A stretch of 64,000 bases of DNA from Shewanella hafniensis (GTDB taxonomy: Bacteria; Pseudomonadota; Gammaproteobacteria; Enterobacterales; Shewanellaceae), in contig NZ_BPFD01000003.1 of NCBI RefSeq assembly GCF_019655335.1, positions 94,175 to 158,174 of the forward strand, given 5' to 3'. Below, in pieces: positions 22,859-33,080 of this stretch (the first letter of the stretch is position 1; the number at the start of each line of letters is the position of its first letter). The notes beneath the pieces are model-generated. The model saw only the letters and a program-made list of their open reading frames with translations. It did no database searches and was not told where the DNA came from. Made by a program: the position numbers and the translations under genes.

Positions 22859-25609
22859 ATGACTGATCTGGCATCATCTATTTCGCCAATTAATATCGAA
22901 GACGAACTAAAGAATTCGTACCTTGATTACGCCATGAGCGTTATCGTGGGACGTGCATTACCAGACGTGCGCGACGGCTTAAAGCCGGTTCATCGCCGCG
23001 TTTTGTTTGCCATGAGTGAATTGAAGAACGATTGGAACAAGCCTTACAAAAAATCTGCCCGTGTGGTCGGTGACGTCATCGGTAAATATCACCCCCATGG
23101 TGATTCTGCTGTTTATGACACTATCGTCCGTATGGCCCAGCCATTCTCACTGCGTTACACCTTAGTTGACGGCCAAGGTAACTTCGGTTCGGTCGACGGT
23201 GACTCAGCGGCGGCAATGCGTTACACCGAAATCCGTATGGATAAGTTAGCGCATCAATTACTCGCCGATCTTGAAAAAGAGACAGTGGATTTCGTCCCTA
23301 ACTACGACGGCACTGAACAAATTCCCGCCGTACTACCCACACGCGTACCTAACCTGTTAATTAACGGTTCATCGGGTATTGCCGTGGGTATGGCAACCAA
23401 CATCCCACCACACAACCTAACGGAAGTAGTGAAAGGCTGTTTGGCATTGATTGAAGAACCTTCACTGTCGATTGAACAGTTGATGGAATACATTCCAGGT
23501 CCGGATTTCCCAACGGCAGCAATTATCAACGGTCGCAAAGGCATTATTGATGCCTATAAAACTGGCCGTGGCCGCGCGATCATGCGTGCACTGGCAGATG
23601 TGGAAACCGAAGATAATGGCCGTGAGCGCATTATCGTCACAGAAATCCCGTATCAAGTGAACAAAGCCCGTTTAATCGAGAAGATTGCCGAGCTGGTTAA
23701 AGATAAAAAACTTGAAGGGATCAGCGGTCTACGCGACGAGTCTGATAAAGACGGTATGCGTATCGTTATCGAAATCAAGCGCGGTGAAGTGGGCGAGGTG
23801 GTATTAAACAACCTGTATGCTCAAACACAAATGCAGTGTTCTTTCGGGATTAACATGGTGGCTCTGACTAATGGTCAGCCTAAACTGTTTAACCTTAAAG
23901 AAATGCTCGAATGCTTTATTCTGCATCGCCGTGAAGTGGTAACGCGCCGTACCGTATTCGAACTGCGTAAAGCCCGTGAACGCGCCCATATTTTGGAAGC
24001 GCTGGCGGTTGCTCTGGCTAACATCGACCCGATTATTGCACTAATCAAAGCCTCACCCACGCCTGCGGATGCCAAAGTGAAATTGGTGGAGCAAGGTTGG
24101 GAATTAGGGCACGTTCAAGGCATGCTTGAAAAAGCGGGTGACGACGCCGCGCGTCCTGAGTGGTTAGAGCCACAATATGGCATCCGCGACGGTCAATACT
24201 TCCTGACTGAGCAACAAGCTCAGGCGATTCTGGAACTGCGTTTACACCGTTTAACTGGTCTTGAACACGATAAGATCATCGCCGAATACGAAGAACTGCT
24301 CGAATTTATTGCGGGGCTACTGTTTATTCTGCGTAGCCCTGAGCGTTTGATGGAAGTCATCAAGGAAGAGTTAGAACTCATTCTTGAAGAATACGGTGAT
24401 GCACGCCGTACTGTGATCAATGCTAACGAAGTCGATATGAGTCTTGAAGATCTTATCAACGAAGAAGACGTTGTGGTCACACTGTCGCATTTAGGTTATG
24501 CCAAGTATCAACCGTTAACCGATTACCAAGCCCAGCGCCGTGGTGGTAAAGGAAAAGCGGCAACTAAGGTAAAAGACGAAGATTTCGTTGAAAAACTGTT
24601 AGTTGCCAATACCCATGACACCATTTTGTGCTTCTCTGACTTTGGTAAAATGTACTGGCTTAAAGTGTATCAATTGCCATTAGCGAGCCGTACAGCACGT
24701 GGTCGTCCAATTGTTAACTTGCTACCTTTGGCTGAAGGTGAACGCATTACGGCGATTCTGCCAGTACGTGAATACGCCGCTGATAAATACATCATCATGG
24801 CGACTTCACACGGTACTGTTAAGAAAACCGCTCTGACTGCTTATAGCAACCCACGTGCTAACGGCATTATCGCCGTTAACCTCAAAGACGGTGACCAACT
24901 GATCGGTGTCGATATCACGAACGGTGATGACGAAATCATGTTGTTCTCGAACGAAGGTAAAGTGGTTCGCTTTGGTGAGAAAGTCCGTGATTCTGAAACA
25001 GGCGAAGTGAAACTCGATCCTGAAACCGGTGAAGAAGTCTTGTCCTTACGTCCTATGGGCCGTACTGCAACGGGCGTTCGTGGTATCCGTTTAGAAGAAG
25101 GTCAAAAAGTCGTGTCGCTTATCGTACCTAAAGGTGATGGCGCGATTCTCACTGTGACTGAAAACGGTTACGGTAAACGGACACAACTGTCTGAATACCC
25201 TGCGAAGAGCCGTGCGACTAAAGGTGTGGTTTCAATCAAGGTGAGCGAGCGTAACGGCGCTGTTGTTGGCGCAGTACAAGTGGGTCTGAATGACGAACTG
25301 ATGCTCATCAGTGATAAAGGCACCTTAGTGCGTACACCAGCGGGCGGCGTGTCTATCATTGGCCGTAACACCCAAGGCGTGACCATTATCCGCACCGCGG
25401 GCGACGAGAAAGTAGTTGGCCTGCAACGTATCGACGAAATCCAAACTGATGAAGATGAAGTCGAGCTGGATGAAAACGGTTTACCGATTGTTCCTGTCAT
25501 TGTCGAAGGCGAATTAGCCGACGAGGCGCTTGATGAAGCGCTGGATGACGAAGAAGAGTTGGACGAAGATGAAGACGAGCTTGCTGATGATGAGCAAGAC
25601 GAAGAGTAA
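22859..25609 (+). CDS. gyrA: DNA gyrase subunit A
   Basis: Breakage-reunion subunit of gyrase, which introduces negative supercoils. Start at the ATG at 22859 ([21 protein letters not shown]) after AGGGGA; 916 residues, longer than the 875 of E. coli. Catalytic Tyr122 is in AAAMRYTE. The quinolone-resistance region [13 protein letters not shown] keeps Ser83 and Asp87, the sensitive type. The GyrA-box QRRGGKGK starts the C-terminal beta-pinwheel. The last about 35 residues are almost all Asp, Glu, Leu and Ala, an extended acidic tail. A terminator follows, so serC is separately transcribed. Confidence 0.98.
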   Translation: MTDLASSISPINIEDELKNSYLDYAMSVIVGRALPDVRDGLKPVHRRVLFAMSELKNDWNKPYKKSARVVGDVIGKYHPHGDSAVYDTIVRMAQPFSLRYTLVDGQGNFGSVDGDSAAAMRYTEIRMDKLAHQLLADLEKETVDFVPNYDGTEQIPAVLPTRVPNLLINGSSGIAVGMATNIPPHNLTEVVKGCLALIEEPSLSIEQLMEYIPGPDFPTAAIINGRKGIIDAYKTGRGRAIMRALADVETEDNGRERIIVTEIPYQVNKARLIEKIAELVKDKKLEGISGLRDESDKDGMRIVIEIKRGEVGEVVLNNLYAQTQMQCSFGINMVALTNGQPKLFNLKEMLECFILHRREVVTRRTVFELRKARERAHILEALAVALANIDPIIALIKASPTPADAKVKLVEQGWELGHVQGMLEKAGDDAARPEWLEPQYGIRDGQYFLTEQQAQAILELRLHRLTGLEHDKIIAEYEELLEFIAGLLFILRSPERLMEVIKEELELILEEYGDARRTVINANEVDMSLEDLINEEDVVVTLSHLGYAKYQPLTDYQAQRRGGKGKAATKVKDEDFVEKLLVANTHDTILCFSDFGKMYWLKVYQLPLASRTARGRPIVNLLPLAEGERITAILPVREYAADKYIIMATSHGTVKKTALTAYSNPRANGIIAVNLKDGDQLIGVDITNGDDEIMLFSNEGKVVRFGEKVRDSETGEVKLDPETGEEVLSLRPMGRTATGVRGIRLEEGQKVVSLIVPKGDGAILTVTENGYGKRTQLSEYPAKSRATKGVVSIKVSERNGAVVGAVQVGLNDELMLISDKGTLVRTPAGGVSIIGRNTQGVTIIRTAGDEKVVGLQRIDEIQTDEDEVELDENGLPIVPVIVEGELADEALDEALDDEEELDEDEDELADDEQDEE

Positions 25610-25623
25610 TTAAGTGTCATATT

Positions 25624-25655
25624 AGCGAGCGTCCAATTGGACGCTCGTTTTTTTA
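25624..25655 (+). terminator. gyrA terminator
   Basis: The 9-bp stem CGAGCGTCC/GGACGCTCG closes an AATT loop and is followed by seven T. Confidence 0.92.
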
Positions 25656-25776
25656 ATGGCGTTGTTAGTTGGTTGCATTGTTCGTTTTAAACATTGTTCA
25701 TTTGAAAATAGTGCCATTTTAAAATAGTGTCGTTTTATCAATACCTACATCATGGTTGGGATTAAGGAGAGTGTCA

Positions 25777-26868
25777 GTGAGCGCGATTTATAATTTCTGT
25801 GCTGGACCTGCAATGTTACCCGCAGCGGTAATGAAAAAAGCACAACAGGAATTACTTGATTGGAATGGCCAAGGCGTTTCCGTGATGGAAATCAGCCACC
25901 GAAGTAAAGAGTTCATCGCGCTGACCGAGCAAGCCGAGTCCGATTTACGTGAACTGATGCAGATCCCTGCAAATTACCATGTGCTATTTATGCACGGCGG
26001 TGGTCGTGGACAGTTCTCTGCTGTCGTGAATAATTTTCTTGGTGATCAGGGAAAAGCCCTGTATTTAGTCAGTGGCCAATGGTCATCTGCCGCGTTAGCT
26101 GAAGCGCAGAAACTGGCGGGTGAAGCACAGATCGATAGTCTGAATATTGTTGAAAAACACAATGGACTCAATGCGGTTGTCTTACCTGACTTGCATAAAA
26201 TCGATGCCGATTATCGCTATGTTCATTACTGTCCTAACGAGACAGTGGATGGTATCGAAATTTTTGATGAATTAGACTCACCATGGCCGATTGTTGCCGA
26301 TTTATCATCAACAATCATGTCCCGTGAGATTGACGTTAGCCGCTACGGCTTGATTTACGCCGGTGCGCAAAAGAACATAGGTCCATCGGGTCTGTCGATA
26401 GTGATAGTGCGCGATGACATGTTAACACTGCCGAGTTTACCGCAGTCGTCCATTATGGACTACCGCCTAGCCGTCGAGCATGATTCTATGTTCAACACGC
26501 CACCAACCTTTGCTTGGTACCTCGCCGCTGAAGTCTTTGCTTGGCTGAAATCGACTGGCGGTATTGCGAGTATTGCGAAAATTAATCAACAAAAAGCGCA
26601 GATGTTGTATCAATGCATTGATGGTAATGCTTTCTACCGGAATGGTGTTGTTGCAGCGAACCGCTCACAAATGAACGTGACTTTCCAATTAGTCAACGAA
26701 GCGCTCGATAGTGAGTTCTTAAAGCAAGCACAAATTGCCGGACTCGTGGCACTTAAAGGTCATCGTATTGTCGGTGGCATGCGTGCGAGCCTTTACAATG
26801 CTATGCCACTCGATGGCGTAATTGCCTTGGTCAAGTTTATGAATGAATTTGCCAATAAACATAGTTAG
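25777..26868 (+). CDS. serC: Phosphoserine aminotransferase
   Basis: PLP enzyme making phosphoserine and the pyridoxal precursor 4-phosphohydroxythreonine. Start taken as GTG at 25777 (then [14 protein letters not shown]), 7 nt after AAGGAG, giving 363 residues; an in-frame GTG at 25771 and an ATG-less extension from 25756 are less likely. PLP lysine is in [19 protein letters not shown] and the C-terminal [11 protein letters not shown] are family signatures. In enteric bacteria serC precedes aroA; here about 17 kb lie between them. Confidence 0.95.
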   Translation: MSAIYNFCAGPAMLPAAVMKKAQQELLDWNGQGVSVMEISHRSKEFIALTEQAESDLRELMQIPANYHVLFMHGGGRGQFSAVVNNFLGDQGKALYLVSGQWSSAALAEAQKLAGEAQIDSLNIVEKHNGLNAVVLPDLHKIDADYRYVHYCPNETVDGIEIFDELDSPWPIVADLSSTIMSREIDVSRYGLIYAGAQKNIGPSGLSIVIVRDDMLTLPSLPQSSIMDYRLAVEHDSMFNTPPTFAWYLAAEVFAWLKSTGGIASIAKINQQKAQMLYQCIDGNAFYRNGVVAANRSQMNVTFQLVNEALDSEFLKQAQIAGLVALKGHRIVGGMRASLYNAMPLDGVIALVKFMNEFANKHS

Positions 26869-26914
26869 CTAACTTGGGCTTTAAATTATCCAATGTTAGC
26901 AGTGTGACTTAATG

Positions 26915-26946
26915 AAAACGAATGCAATTGCATTCGTTTTTTTTTG
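26915..26946 (+). terminator. serC terminator
   Basis: The perfect palindrome CGAATGCAATTGCATTCG (26919-26936) is preceded by four A and followed by nine T. It marks the left edge of the CRISPR-Cas insertion. Confidence 0.9.
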
Positions 26947-27105
26947 TAAATTTTAAATAAAATCAATCGTAACTGTGAACTCTGCCCTTGTATTATTTTT
27001 CTTAAGTCGTTAGCTTTGAATCAACTTAGGCAGTATGCCGTAGCGTAACCACGCGTTATAGGGCGTGGGTTTGCGCACATATCAACATCTAGATAGGCAA
27101 ATATT

Positions 27106-28083
27106 ATGGATGATTTCAGCCCCTCAGATTTAAAAACCATACTCCATTCCAAACGTGCCAACATGTATTACTTAGAATACTGCCGAGTGATGCAAAAAGA
27201 TGGCCGCGTGCTGTATTTAACCGAAGCCAAGCAAGACAATCAGTACTTCAATATCCCCATCGCTAACAGCACAGTCCTATTATTGGGCAATGGCACGTCC
27301 ATTACCCAAGCGGCCATGCGAATGCTGGCGCAGGCAGGGGTGTTAGTCGGCTTTTGTGGCGGTGGCGGCACACCTCTTTATATGGCCTGCGAAGTGGAAT
27401 GGTTGACGCCACAAAGTGAATATCGGCCGACGGAATACCTGCACGGTTGGATGCAATTTTGGTTCGATGATGAAAAACGATTACGTGCCGCCAAAGCCTT
27501 CCAGCAAGCCCGCATCCAATTTATCGAGCAAGTATGGCAAAGGGATCGCGAACTCAAAACGGAAGGCTTTATCTTTAAGGATCCGGCGATCCAAGCCGCA
27601 CTCGAGACATTTCATGCTCGTACTGCAGCGGCAACCAAACAATCGGATCTGCTCATGACCGAAGCCCAGTTAACCAAAGTGCTGTACAAACACGCCGCCA
27701 ATAATACCCAGCTCAATGATTTTACCCGCCAACACCAAAGCACGGATATCGCTAACGACTTTTTAAACCACGGCAACTATCTAGCCTATGGCCTTGCAGC
27801 TAGTTGCCTCTGGGTATTGGGCATTCCCCACGGTTTTGCCGTGATGCACGGAAAAACTCGCCGCGGAGCCTTAGTGTTCGACGTCGCCGATCTCATCAAA
27901 GACGCCATAGTGCTGCCGTGGGCCTTTGTGTGCGCCAAAGAAAAGGCCACCGAGCAAGAATTTCGCCAACAAGTGTTGCAAGCCTTTACTGACCATAACG
28001 CCTTAGATTTTATGTTCAATACCGTGAAAGGCGTTGCTTTGCAAGACTACAGCGCCGAGCAAATTGCCGCCCAAGACTTATAA
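27106..28083 (+). CDS. cas1: CRISPR integrase Cas1, subtype I-F
   Basis: Spacer-integration endonuclease that works with the Cas2 part of Cas2-3. 325 residues. I-F Cas1 signatures: HSKRANMYYLEYCRVMQKDGRVLYL at the N-terminus, the metal-binding Glu in LLMTEAQLTKVLYKHAA, His in LAYGLAASCLWVLGIPHGFAVMHGKTRRGALVFDVADLIKDA and the Asp pair at its end. It opens the locus and is followed after 12 bp by cas2-3, so both form the adaptation unit. No earlier start is plausible. Confidence 0.97.
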   Translation: MDDFSPSDLKTILHSKRANMYYLEYCRVMQKDGRVLYLTEAKQDNQYFNIPIANSTVLLLGNGTSITQAAMRMLAQAGVLVGFCGGGGTPLYMACEVEWLTPQSEYRPTEYLHGWMQFWFDDEKRLRAAKAFQQARIQFIEQVWQRDRELKTEGFIFKDPAIQAALETFHARTAAATKQSDLLMTEAQLTKVLYKHAANNTQLNDFTRQHQSTDIANDFLNHGNYLAYGLAASCLWVLGIPHGFAVMHGKTRRGALVFDVADLIKDAIVLPWAFVCAKEKATEQEFRQQVLQAFTDHNALDFMFNTVKGVALQDYSAEQIAAQDL

Positions 28084-28095
28084 GGGACAACAACT

Positions 28096-31000
28096 ATGAT
28101 GGTGACATTCATCAGTCAGTGTGAAAAAAATGCCCTAAAAAAGACCCGCCGCGTGCTGGATACCTTTGCTAACCGTATCGGTGATAACACTTGGCAAACA
28201 CTGATCACCGAAGATGGGCTATTAACGGTTAAGAAAATGCTGCGCCAAACCGCCAGTAAAAGCACCGCCGTGAGTTGCCACTGGATCCGCTCGCGCGCCA
28301 GAAGCCAACTACTTTGGGTGGTGGGGAATCGGTCAAAATTTAATGCACAGGGCATAGTGCCAGTGAATAGTACCCGCAGGAATTTACTCACCAGCGATAT
28401 TGAAAATGATTGGCACTATTTACCCTTGATAAAAGCGTTAACAGGGCTGTCGGCGTTATTACACGACTGGGGTAAAGCCACTGCGTTATTTCAAGATAAA
28501 TTAAACCCTAAGAGTCAACATCGATTTAAAGGCGATCCAATTCGCCACGAGTGGATATCGTTACTGTTATTGCATGCTTTTGTGCATGCAACTGACGCGC
28601 AAGCAGACGAGCCATGGCTTAAGGCATTAAGTGAAGCGGATATTGACGAATCGCGTCTCAAGCAGTTGATTAAAGTCGACACGCTAAAACCAGTCGATGC
28701 GTTGCCGCCGATGGCTAAGTTAGTCGCGTGGTTAATCGTGTCACACCACAGGTTACCTTTGCCTGATCAAGAGTTATGTAAAAGCTATACCTCAGAAAGC
28801 GCCGCCTCACTGGATATTATGCTTGCCCTCATTGGCAAAGAATGGGGTTATCAGAATCGCTATGACGAGCTGGATTATCAACAACGGCTAAAAAATTGCT
28901 TTAGCTTTCCTAAAGGCTTACTCAGTGCCTCAAAGCCTTGGCTGCAACAAATTAAGAAATGGGCGGCAAAACTATTACAGCAACAAACACAGGCACAGCA
29001 GTGCGTGACAGACGGCAGTTACCGCTTAGTGCTCAATCATGCGCGCTTATGTTTAATGTTGGGCGATCACTTTTATTCCTCGCAGCAAGCGGATCAAAAA
29101 TGGCAAGACACCACTGGCCTCTATGCCAATACCGACAGAGCGACGAACAGCTTAAAACAAAAGTTGGATGAACATTTAGTGGGTGTTGCCCGCAGTGCGT
29201 TAAAAACGGCGCATTTACTCCCTGCATTTGAGCGCGAGCCTCCTGTCGCACAAGATATTGATAATTTACGCAAACCCAGCCCTAAGGCGTATCAATGGCA
29301 GGATAAAGCCGTTGCTAAAATCACCGCTTGGCGGCAAGAGTTCGATAAGCAAACCAAGCTGCAACACGGCTTTTTTACCGTGAATATGGCAAGCACAGGC
29401 TGCGGAAAAACCTTCGCCAATGCTAAAGTGATGCGGGCATTATCGGCGGACAGTCAAAGTTTGCGCTTTATTTTGGCCTTGGGACTACGCACGTTAACGC
29501 TGCAAACCGGTGATGAATATCGCTCGCGGGTTGGCTTAGATAATAGCGAATTGGCCGTGCTTATTGGTTCGCGTGCCGTGATGGAACTGCATCAACAGCA
29601 AAAAGCTGAATTTGATAAGAATAATGTAGAGCATACAGGATCATCATCACAAGAAACCTTGCTCGATGAAGAAGTCGATTTTGACTGTGCAATTCCAGAG
29701 GAAGGTTTTAGCACAGTATTAACCTGTCCCAGAGACAAACAGTTTCTCTATGCGCCAGTGCTGGCTTGTACTATCGATCACATGATGGCTGCGACCGAAA
29801 CCAAACGCGGGGGCCGCTATATATTGCCCACCTTGCGATTGATGTCGTCAGATCTAGTGATTGACGAAATTGATGACTTTACTGGTGATGACTTAATTGC
29901 CATCGGCAGACTTATCCATCTGGCGGGCATGTTAGGCCGCAAGGTGATGATCTCATCAGCCACTATCCCGCCATTTATGGCCGAAGGCTATTTCAAGGCC
30001 TATCGCGATGGCTGGCAGCTCTATTGCAAAACCCGCAGTGCCAGCTCAGTCATTGGTTGTGCTTGGATAGATGAATTTTCAACGCAAGTGACCAGCAATA
30101 GTGCAACCGAAATACCTACCGCGATCAGTCAATATCAGCAGGATCATGATGTTTTTATCACTAAGCGCATCGCCAAGTTACAGCAACAACCTGCAAAACG
30201 AAAAGCCGACATCAGTCCGTGCCAGCACATTATTGAGCAGCATCAGGGGCAGAAGCATCAACAGCAAAGTGTGATAGAAACTAAGCAGCAAGCGTATTTT
30301 AAGGTGATGGCCCAAAGCGCACTGCACAAGCATCAACAGCACCATTTTCACGATAGCAGCACTCAGCTAAACGTGTCCTTTGGCGTGGTGCGGGTGGCGA
30401 ATATCTCACCCTGTGTTGCCTTAACACAATACTTGTTAACCAAAGAATGGCCGCCTGATACTGAGGTAAGAGTCATGGCTTACCACAGCCAACAAGTGCT
30501 ACTGCTGCGCTCTATACAAGAACAGCATTTAGATAAAGTGCTAAAACGTAAAGAGGCTGAACACCAACCGCCGCAAGCTTTGTCAGATCCCGTTATTCGC
30601 CAGCATTTAACGGCAATCGCCGCGCAGTCCGCAGCCATTCGGCATGTGCTGTTTATTTTGGTGGCAACGCCAGTCGAAGAAGTAGGCCGCGATCACGATT
30701 TTGACTGGGCGGTGATTGAGCCTTCCTCTTATCGCTCGATTATTCAACTTGCGGGGCGCGTAAAGCGGCACCGAGAGGGCGCCGTTGCTGCGCCAAATAT
30801 TGCGCTAATGCAATACAACTGGAAGGGCATTCGCGATCATCATTTAGAAAACAATAGAGTATTTACACGACCGGGGTTTGAAGATGCTCTTACTGAATCA
30901 CTGGCAACCCACAATCTTAGCGAGCTTATTAACGTGCGTTTTGTCGCCGAAGGATTAAATTCTATACCGCGGATTAAGAAACCGGCTCATCTAACGGCAG

Positions 31001-31515
31001 ACTATATGCGCAGTGCCAATCGTTGCAGTAGCTTAATTGAGCTAGAGCATGTCGCCACGTGGAGCTGGCTGGCGAATTACAAAACCCAAGGTGAAGGCGC
31101 TCAAACCAGCCCGGCAACATTGCAAGGCTGGCTAAACCAACATTGGTTTTTAACTGCACTGGCACAACAGTTAACGCCCTTTAGGCAAAGCCAACCCAAC
31201 ATCAAAGCGTTTTTAGTGTTCGATAATGATCGACAAGTCAGCCGATTCTGCGAAAAAGATGCCGAAGGCTATGCTGTTGAACGTGAAAATCAACTTAATA
31301 TTCAACGTGTCGAGTTATCGCCACAAGCCCGCAGTAGGTTATGGCTGGTGCGTGATTATGATAGTGCCTGCGTTGCATTGGCTGATAACAGTGCCGACTA
31401 CCCACAACCGCTTAGCCAAAGACGAGTATCACTACGTTATGGTGAGCTGAGCTTCCCCCACGATGAAAAACAGCACTACGCATACAACGACCAATTAGGA
31501 TTGGTGAAAATATAA
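28096..31515 (+). CDS. cas3: Cas2-Cas3 fusion nuclease-helicase, subtype I-F
   Basis: Fusion typical of type I-F: an N-terminal Cas2 domain (about 1-95) for adaptation, an HD nuclease domain beginning with ALLHDWGKATALFQDKL (about 120), and an SF2 helicase that degrades targets recognised by the Csy complex. Helicase motifs: MASTGCGKTFANAK (Walker A), LVIDEIDDFTGDD (Walker B), SSATIPP (motif III) and the late motif QLAGRVKRHREG. 1139 residues with no breaks. The stop is followed at once by the A-run of a minus-strand terminator. Confidence 0.97.
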   Translation: MMVTFISQCEKNALKKTRRVLDTFANRIGDNTWQTLITEDGLLTVKKMLRQTASKSTAVSCHWIRSRARSQLLWVVGNRSKFNAQGIVPVNSTRRNLLTSDIENDWHYLPLIKALTGLSALLHDWGKATALFQDKLNPKSQHRFKGDPIRHEWISLLLLHAFVHATDAQADEPWLKALSEADIDESRLKQLIKVDTLKPVDALPPMAKLVAWLIVSHHRLPLPDQELCKSYTSESAASLDIMLALIGKEWGYQNRYDELDYQQRLKNCFSFPKGLLSASKPWLQQIKKWAAKLLQQQTQAQQCVTDGSYRLVLNHARLCLMLGDHFYSSQQADQKWQDTTGLYANTDRATNSLKQKLDEHLVGVARSALKTAHLLPAFEREPPVAQDIDNLRKPSPKAYQWQDKAVAKITAWRQEFDKQTKLQHGFFTVNMASTGCGKTFANAKVMRALSADSQSLRFILALGLRTLTLQTGDEYRSRVGLDNSELAVLIGSRAVMELHQQQKAEFDKNNVEHTGSSSQETLLDEEVDFDCAIPEEGFSTVLTCPRDKQFLYAPVLACTIDHMMAATETKRGGRYILPTLRLMSSDLVIDEIDDFTGDDLIAIGRLIHLAGMLGRKVMISSATIPPFMAEGYFKAYRDGWQLYCKTRSASSVIGCAWIDEFSTQVTSNSATEIPTAISQYQQDHDVFITKRIAKLQQQPAKRKADISPCQHIIEQHQGQKHQQQSVIETKQQAYFKVMAQSALHKHQQHHFHDSSTQLNVSFGVVRVANISPCVALTQYLLTKEWPPDTEVRVMAYHSQQVLLLRSIQEQHLDKVLKRKEAEHQPPQALSDPVIRQHLTAIAAQSAAIRHVLFILVATPVEEVGRDHDFDWAVIEPSSYRSIIQLAGRVKRHREGAVAAPNIALMQYNWKGIRDHHLENNRVFTRPGFEDALTESLATHNLSELINVRFVAEGLNSIPRIKKPAHLTADYMRSANRCSSLIELEHVATWSWLANYKTQGEGAQTSPATLQGWLNQHWFLTALAQQLTPFRQSQPNIKAFLVFDNDRQVSRFCEKDAEGYAVERENQLNIQRVELSPQARSRLWLVRDYDSACVALADNSADYPQPLSQRRVSLRYGELSFPHDEKQHYAYNDQLGLVKI

Positions 31516-31543
31516 AAAAAGCCAGAGCTTGTGGCTCTGGCTT
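31511..31543 (-). terminator. Minus-strand terminator of the mini-CRISPR RNA
   Basis: On the minus strand AGCCAGAGC pairs with GCTCTGGCT (9 bp, 5-nt loop) and is followed by seven T. On the plus strand no T-run follows, so it does not end cas2-3 transcription. Its stem starts at the last bases of the mini-CRISPR, as expected for the 3' end of a small minus-strand RNA. Confidence 0.82.
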
Positions 31544-31620
31544 AGGGCTGCCTGTGCGGCAGTGAACGAAAGTGTTTTAGCTTGTTGAAATATTTCTGAG
31601 CTGCCTGTGTGGCAGTGCAG
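31540..31620 (-). CRISPR. Two-repeat mini-CRISPR encoding a crRNA-like regulatory RNA (candidate CreR-like)
   Basis: On the minus strand, a first degenerate repeat (31620-31593) and a second (31567-31540) flank a 25-nt guide (31592-31568). Both keep the type I-F hairpin stem CTGCC/GGCAG. The first ends in CTCAGAAA, one base from the normal 8-nt crRNA handle CTTAGAAA; the second starts with GTTCACTGCCGCACAGGCAG and then diverges in its last seven bases. Processing by Cas6f would give handle, 25-nt guide and 3' hairpin. Guide positions 1-17 match the csy1 promoter region next to a CC PAM, except at positions 6 and 12. The function as an autorepressing guide is inferred; the repeats, guide, match and terminator are read from sequence. 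Confidence 0.88.
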
Positions 31621-31640
31621 TGAGTGTAACGTAACTTCTA

Positions 31641-31670
31641 ATTCAAGTTAAAAAATTTATCTCACGTCAA
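31641..31670 (-). promoter_or_regulatory. Possible promoter of the mini-CRISPR RNA
   Basis: The minus strand reads TTGACG (31670-31665), 18 bases, then TTGAAT (31646-31641). Transcription would begin near 31634, just before the first mini-repeat. The -10 matches only 4 of 6 bases, so this is tentative. Confidence 0.35.
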
Positions 31671-31672
31671 AA

Positions 31673-31699
31673 ACTTAAAATTTAGATTGTTTAAATAGG
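31673..31699 (-). promoter_or_regulatory. Target site of the crRNA-like guide in the csy1 promoter region
   Basis: The minus strand reads PAM CC (31699-31698) then TATTTAAACAATCTAAA (31697-31681). The guide begins TATTTCAACAAGCTAAA, so 15 of 17 match, with mismatches only at 6 and 12; from 18 on pairing is lost. The site ends 65 bp before the csy1 ATG, where a bound Csy complex could block RNA polymerase. Such partial pairing would be expected to allow binding without Cas3 cleavage. Confidence 0.82.
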
Positions 31700-31763
31700 T
31701 GTTTATTTGTGATTTTGTAGATATTAGTATGAAAAACGTCCAATAAAAGAAGGCTCATATTCC

Positions 31764-33080
31764 ATGATGGATCCTGCAATAAGCGAGTTCTTTGCCGACA
31801 GAAAATCGGCGTGGCTAAAGAAAAATCTCAAAGCATCCATGTCGGATGTGGAGATAAGGGCGTTGGAGCTTGAGTGCGATGCCCAGTTTAACTTAACGGA
31901 TTGGCTGCCTAATGCCGCTAGCCGTGCTGGGCAAATTGCGATTGCGACCCACCCATGCACTTTTAGTCATCCAAGTTCGCGTAAGAATAAAAATGGTTAC
32001 GTGACGGCCATTATTGCCAATAGCGAAAAAGCCAACGATGGTTTTTTACGTAGCGGTAATGTTGAAGTCGCCGCCGATGCCTTAGGCAATGCGGCGGCGC
32101 TGGATGTGTATAAATTTTTAACCTTAGTGCTGGATGATGGTGAAACCCTGATTGATCATTTAGAACGTGACAGTGAGCAAGCGGTAAATTTATTGGCCGT
32201 CGCGAGTAAAGCAACCTACCCAGATTACCCAACATTAAAACAAGCATTTTTAGCCATGACGGCAAAAAGCAGCGAAAGTATTACTAGCTCGAAAATCAAG
32301 CAGGTGTATTTTCCGCTCATGCCCACACCTATGCAGGCAAACAGCAGCTCAGCTAACGGCAAGGGAACCGATACCGAATATCATCAATTATCTTTGTTAA
32401 CGGCCTCTGGGCTCGTGTTTGAATTACGTCAACGGCTGGATGGCATACGTTTTGGTGATGCTGTCAAAGAGGCACGCGATAAGCGGAAAACCAATCAACT
32501 TCATCAAGGCTATAAAGAAATTTATAACCTTACTACCATCGGCTATGGCGGCACTAAACCACGAAACATCAGCGTGTTGAATAATCAAAATGGTGGTAAA
32601 GCACATCTGTTAATGTGCTTACCGCCCAGCATTAAACACCGTGATGTGCATTTCCCGCGCAGTGATTTTTTTAGCCAATCATTACGCTACAGCCAATGCC
32701 GAACTCAGTTCCAAGCTTTGCATCAACTTTACCGTGGCGATGATAACAATATGCATATTCGGGCGCAGCGGGATGACTATTACCAGAGTGTGATTGACCA
32801 TGTGATTGAAAAAATGTGGCAAGTACGCTCGGTAGCGCAAGAGCAATATCGCGCTGACGATAGCCAGCTTTCAAGCGCGCAGCAAACCTGGTTGTGTGAG
32901 CAGGCTAAAGCCTTGCGTGAAACCACCGATGACTGGCTCGATGTTATCTGCCATAGCATTAGCAGTTATCTATTCCATGGCTACGAAAAAACATTGGGCA
33001 ATAAAGCGATTAAATTTGGCGATGCTGAACATAAGCAGATGCAGAAAATCGTCTTAAGTAATAAGGAGGCATTGCGATGA
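31764..33080 (+). CDS. csy1: Type I-F Csy1 (Cas8f), large subunit
   Basis: Large subunit of the Csy surveillance complex that holds the crRNA 5' handle and reads the PAM with Csy2. 438 residues. Family features: MDPAISEFFADRKSAWLKK at the N-terminus, the KATYPDYPTLKQAFLAM region, GYGGTKPRNISVLNNQNGGKAHLLMCLPP in the middle and a helical C-terminus. AGAAGG lies 10 nt upstream of the ATG; a second ATG follows immediately. First gene of csy1-csy2-csy3-cas6f. The upstream 248 bp carries the mini-CRISPR and its target site, so expression is probably self-regulated. Confidence 0.95.
   Translation: MMDPAISEFFADRKSAWLKKNLKASMSDVEIRALELECDAQFNLTDWLPNAASRAGQIAIATHPCTFSHPSSRKNKNGYVTAIIANSEKANDGFLRSGNVEVAADALGNAAALDVYKFLTLVLDDGETLIDHLERDSEQAVNLLAVASKATYPDYPTLKQAFLAMTAKSSESITSSKIKQVYFPLMPTPMQANSSSANGKGTDTEYHQLSLLTASGLVFELRQRLDGIRFGDAVKEARDKRKTNQLHQGYKEIYNLTTIGYGGTKPRNISVLNNQNGGKAHLLMCLPPSIKHRDVHFPRSDFFSQSLRYSQCRTQFQALHQLYRGDDNNMHIRAQRDDYYQSVIDHVIEKMWQVRSVAQEQYRADDSQLSSAQQTWLCEQAKALRETTDDWLDVICHSISSYLFHGYEKTLGNKAIKFGDAEHKQMQKIVLSNKEALR

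Noticed and set aside
25168..25620. Minus-strand frame rich in serine inside gyrA
   Set aside because: Antisense shadow of the acidic GyrA tail codons.
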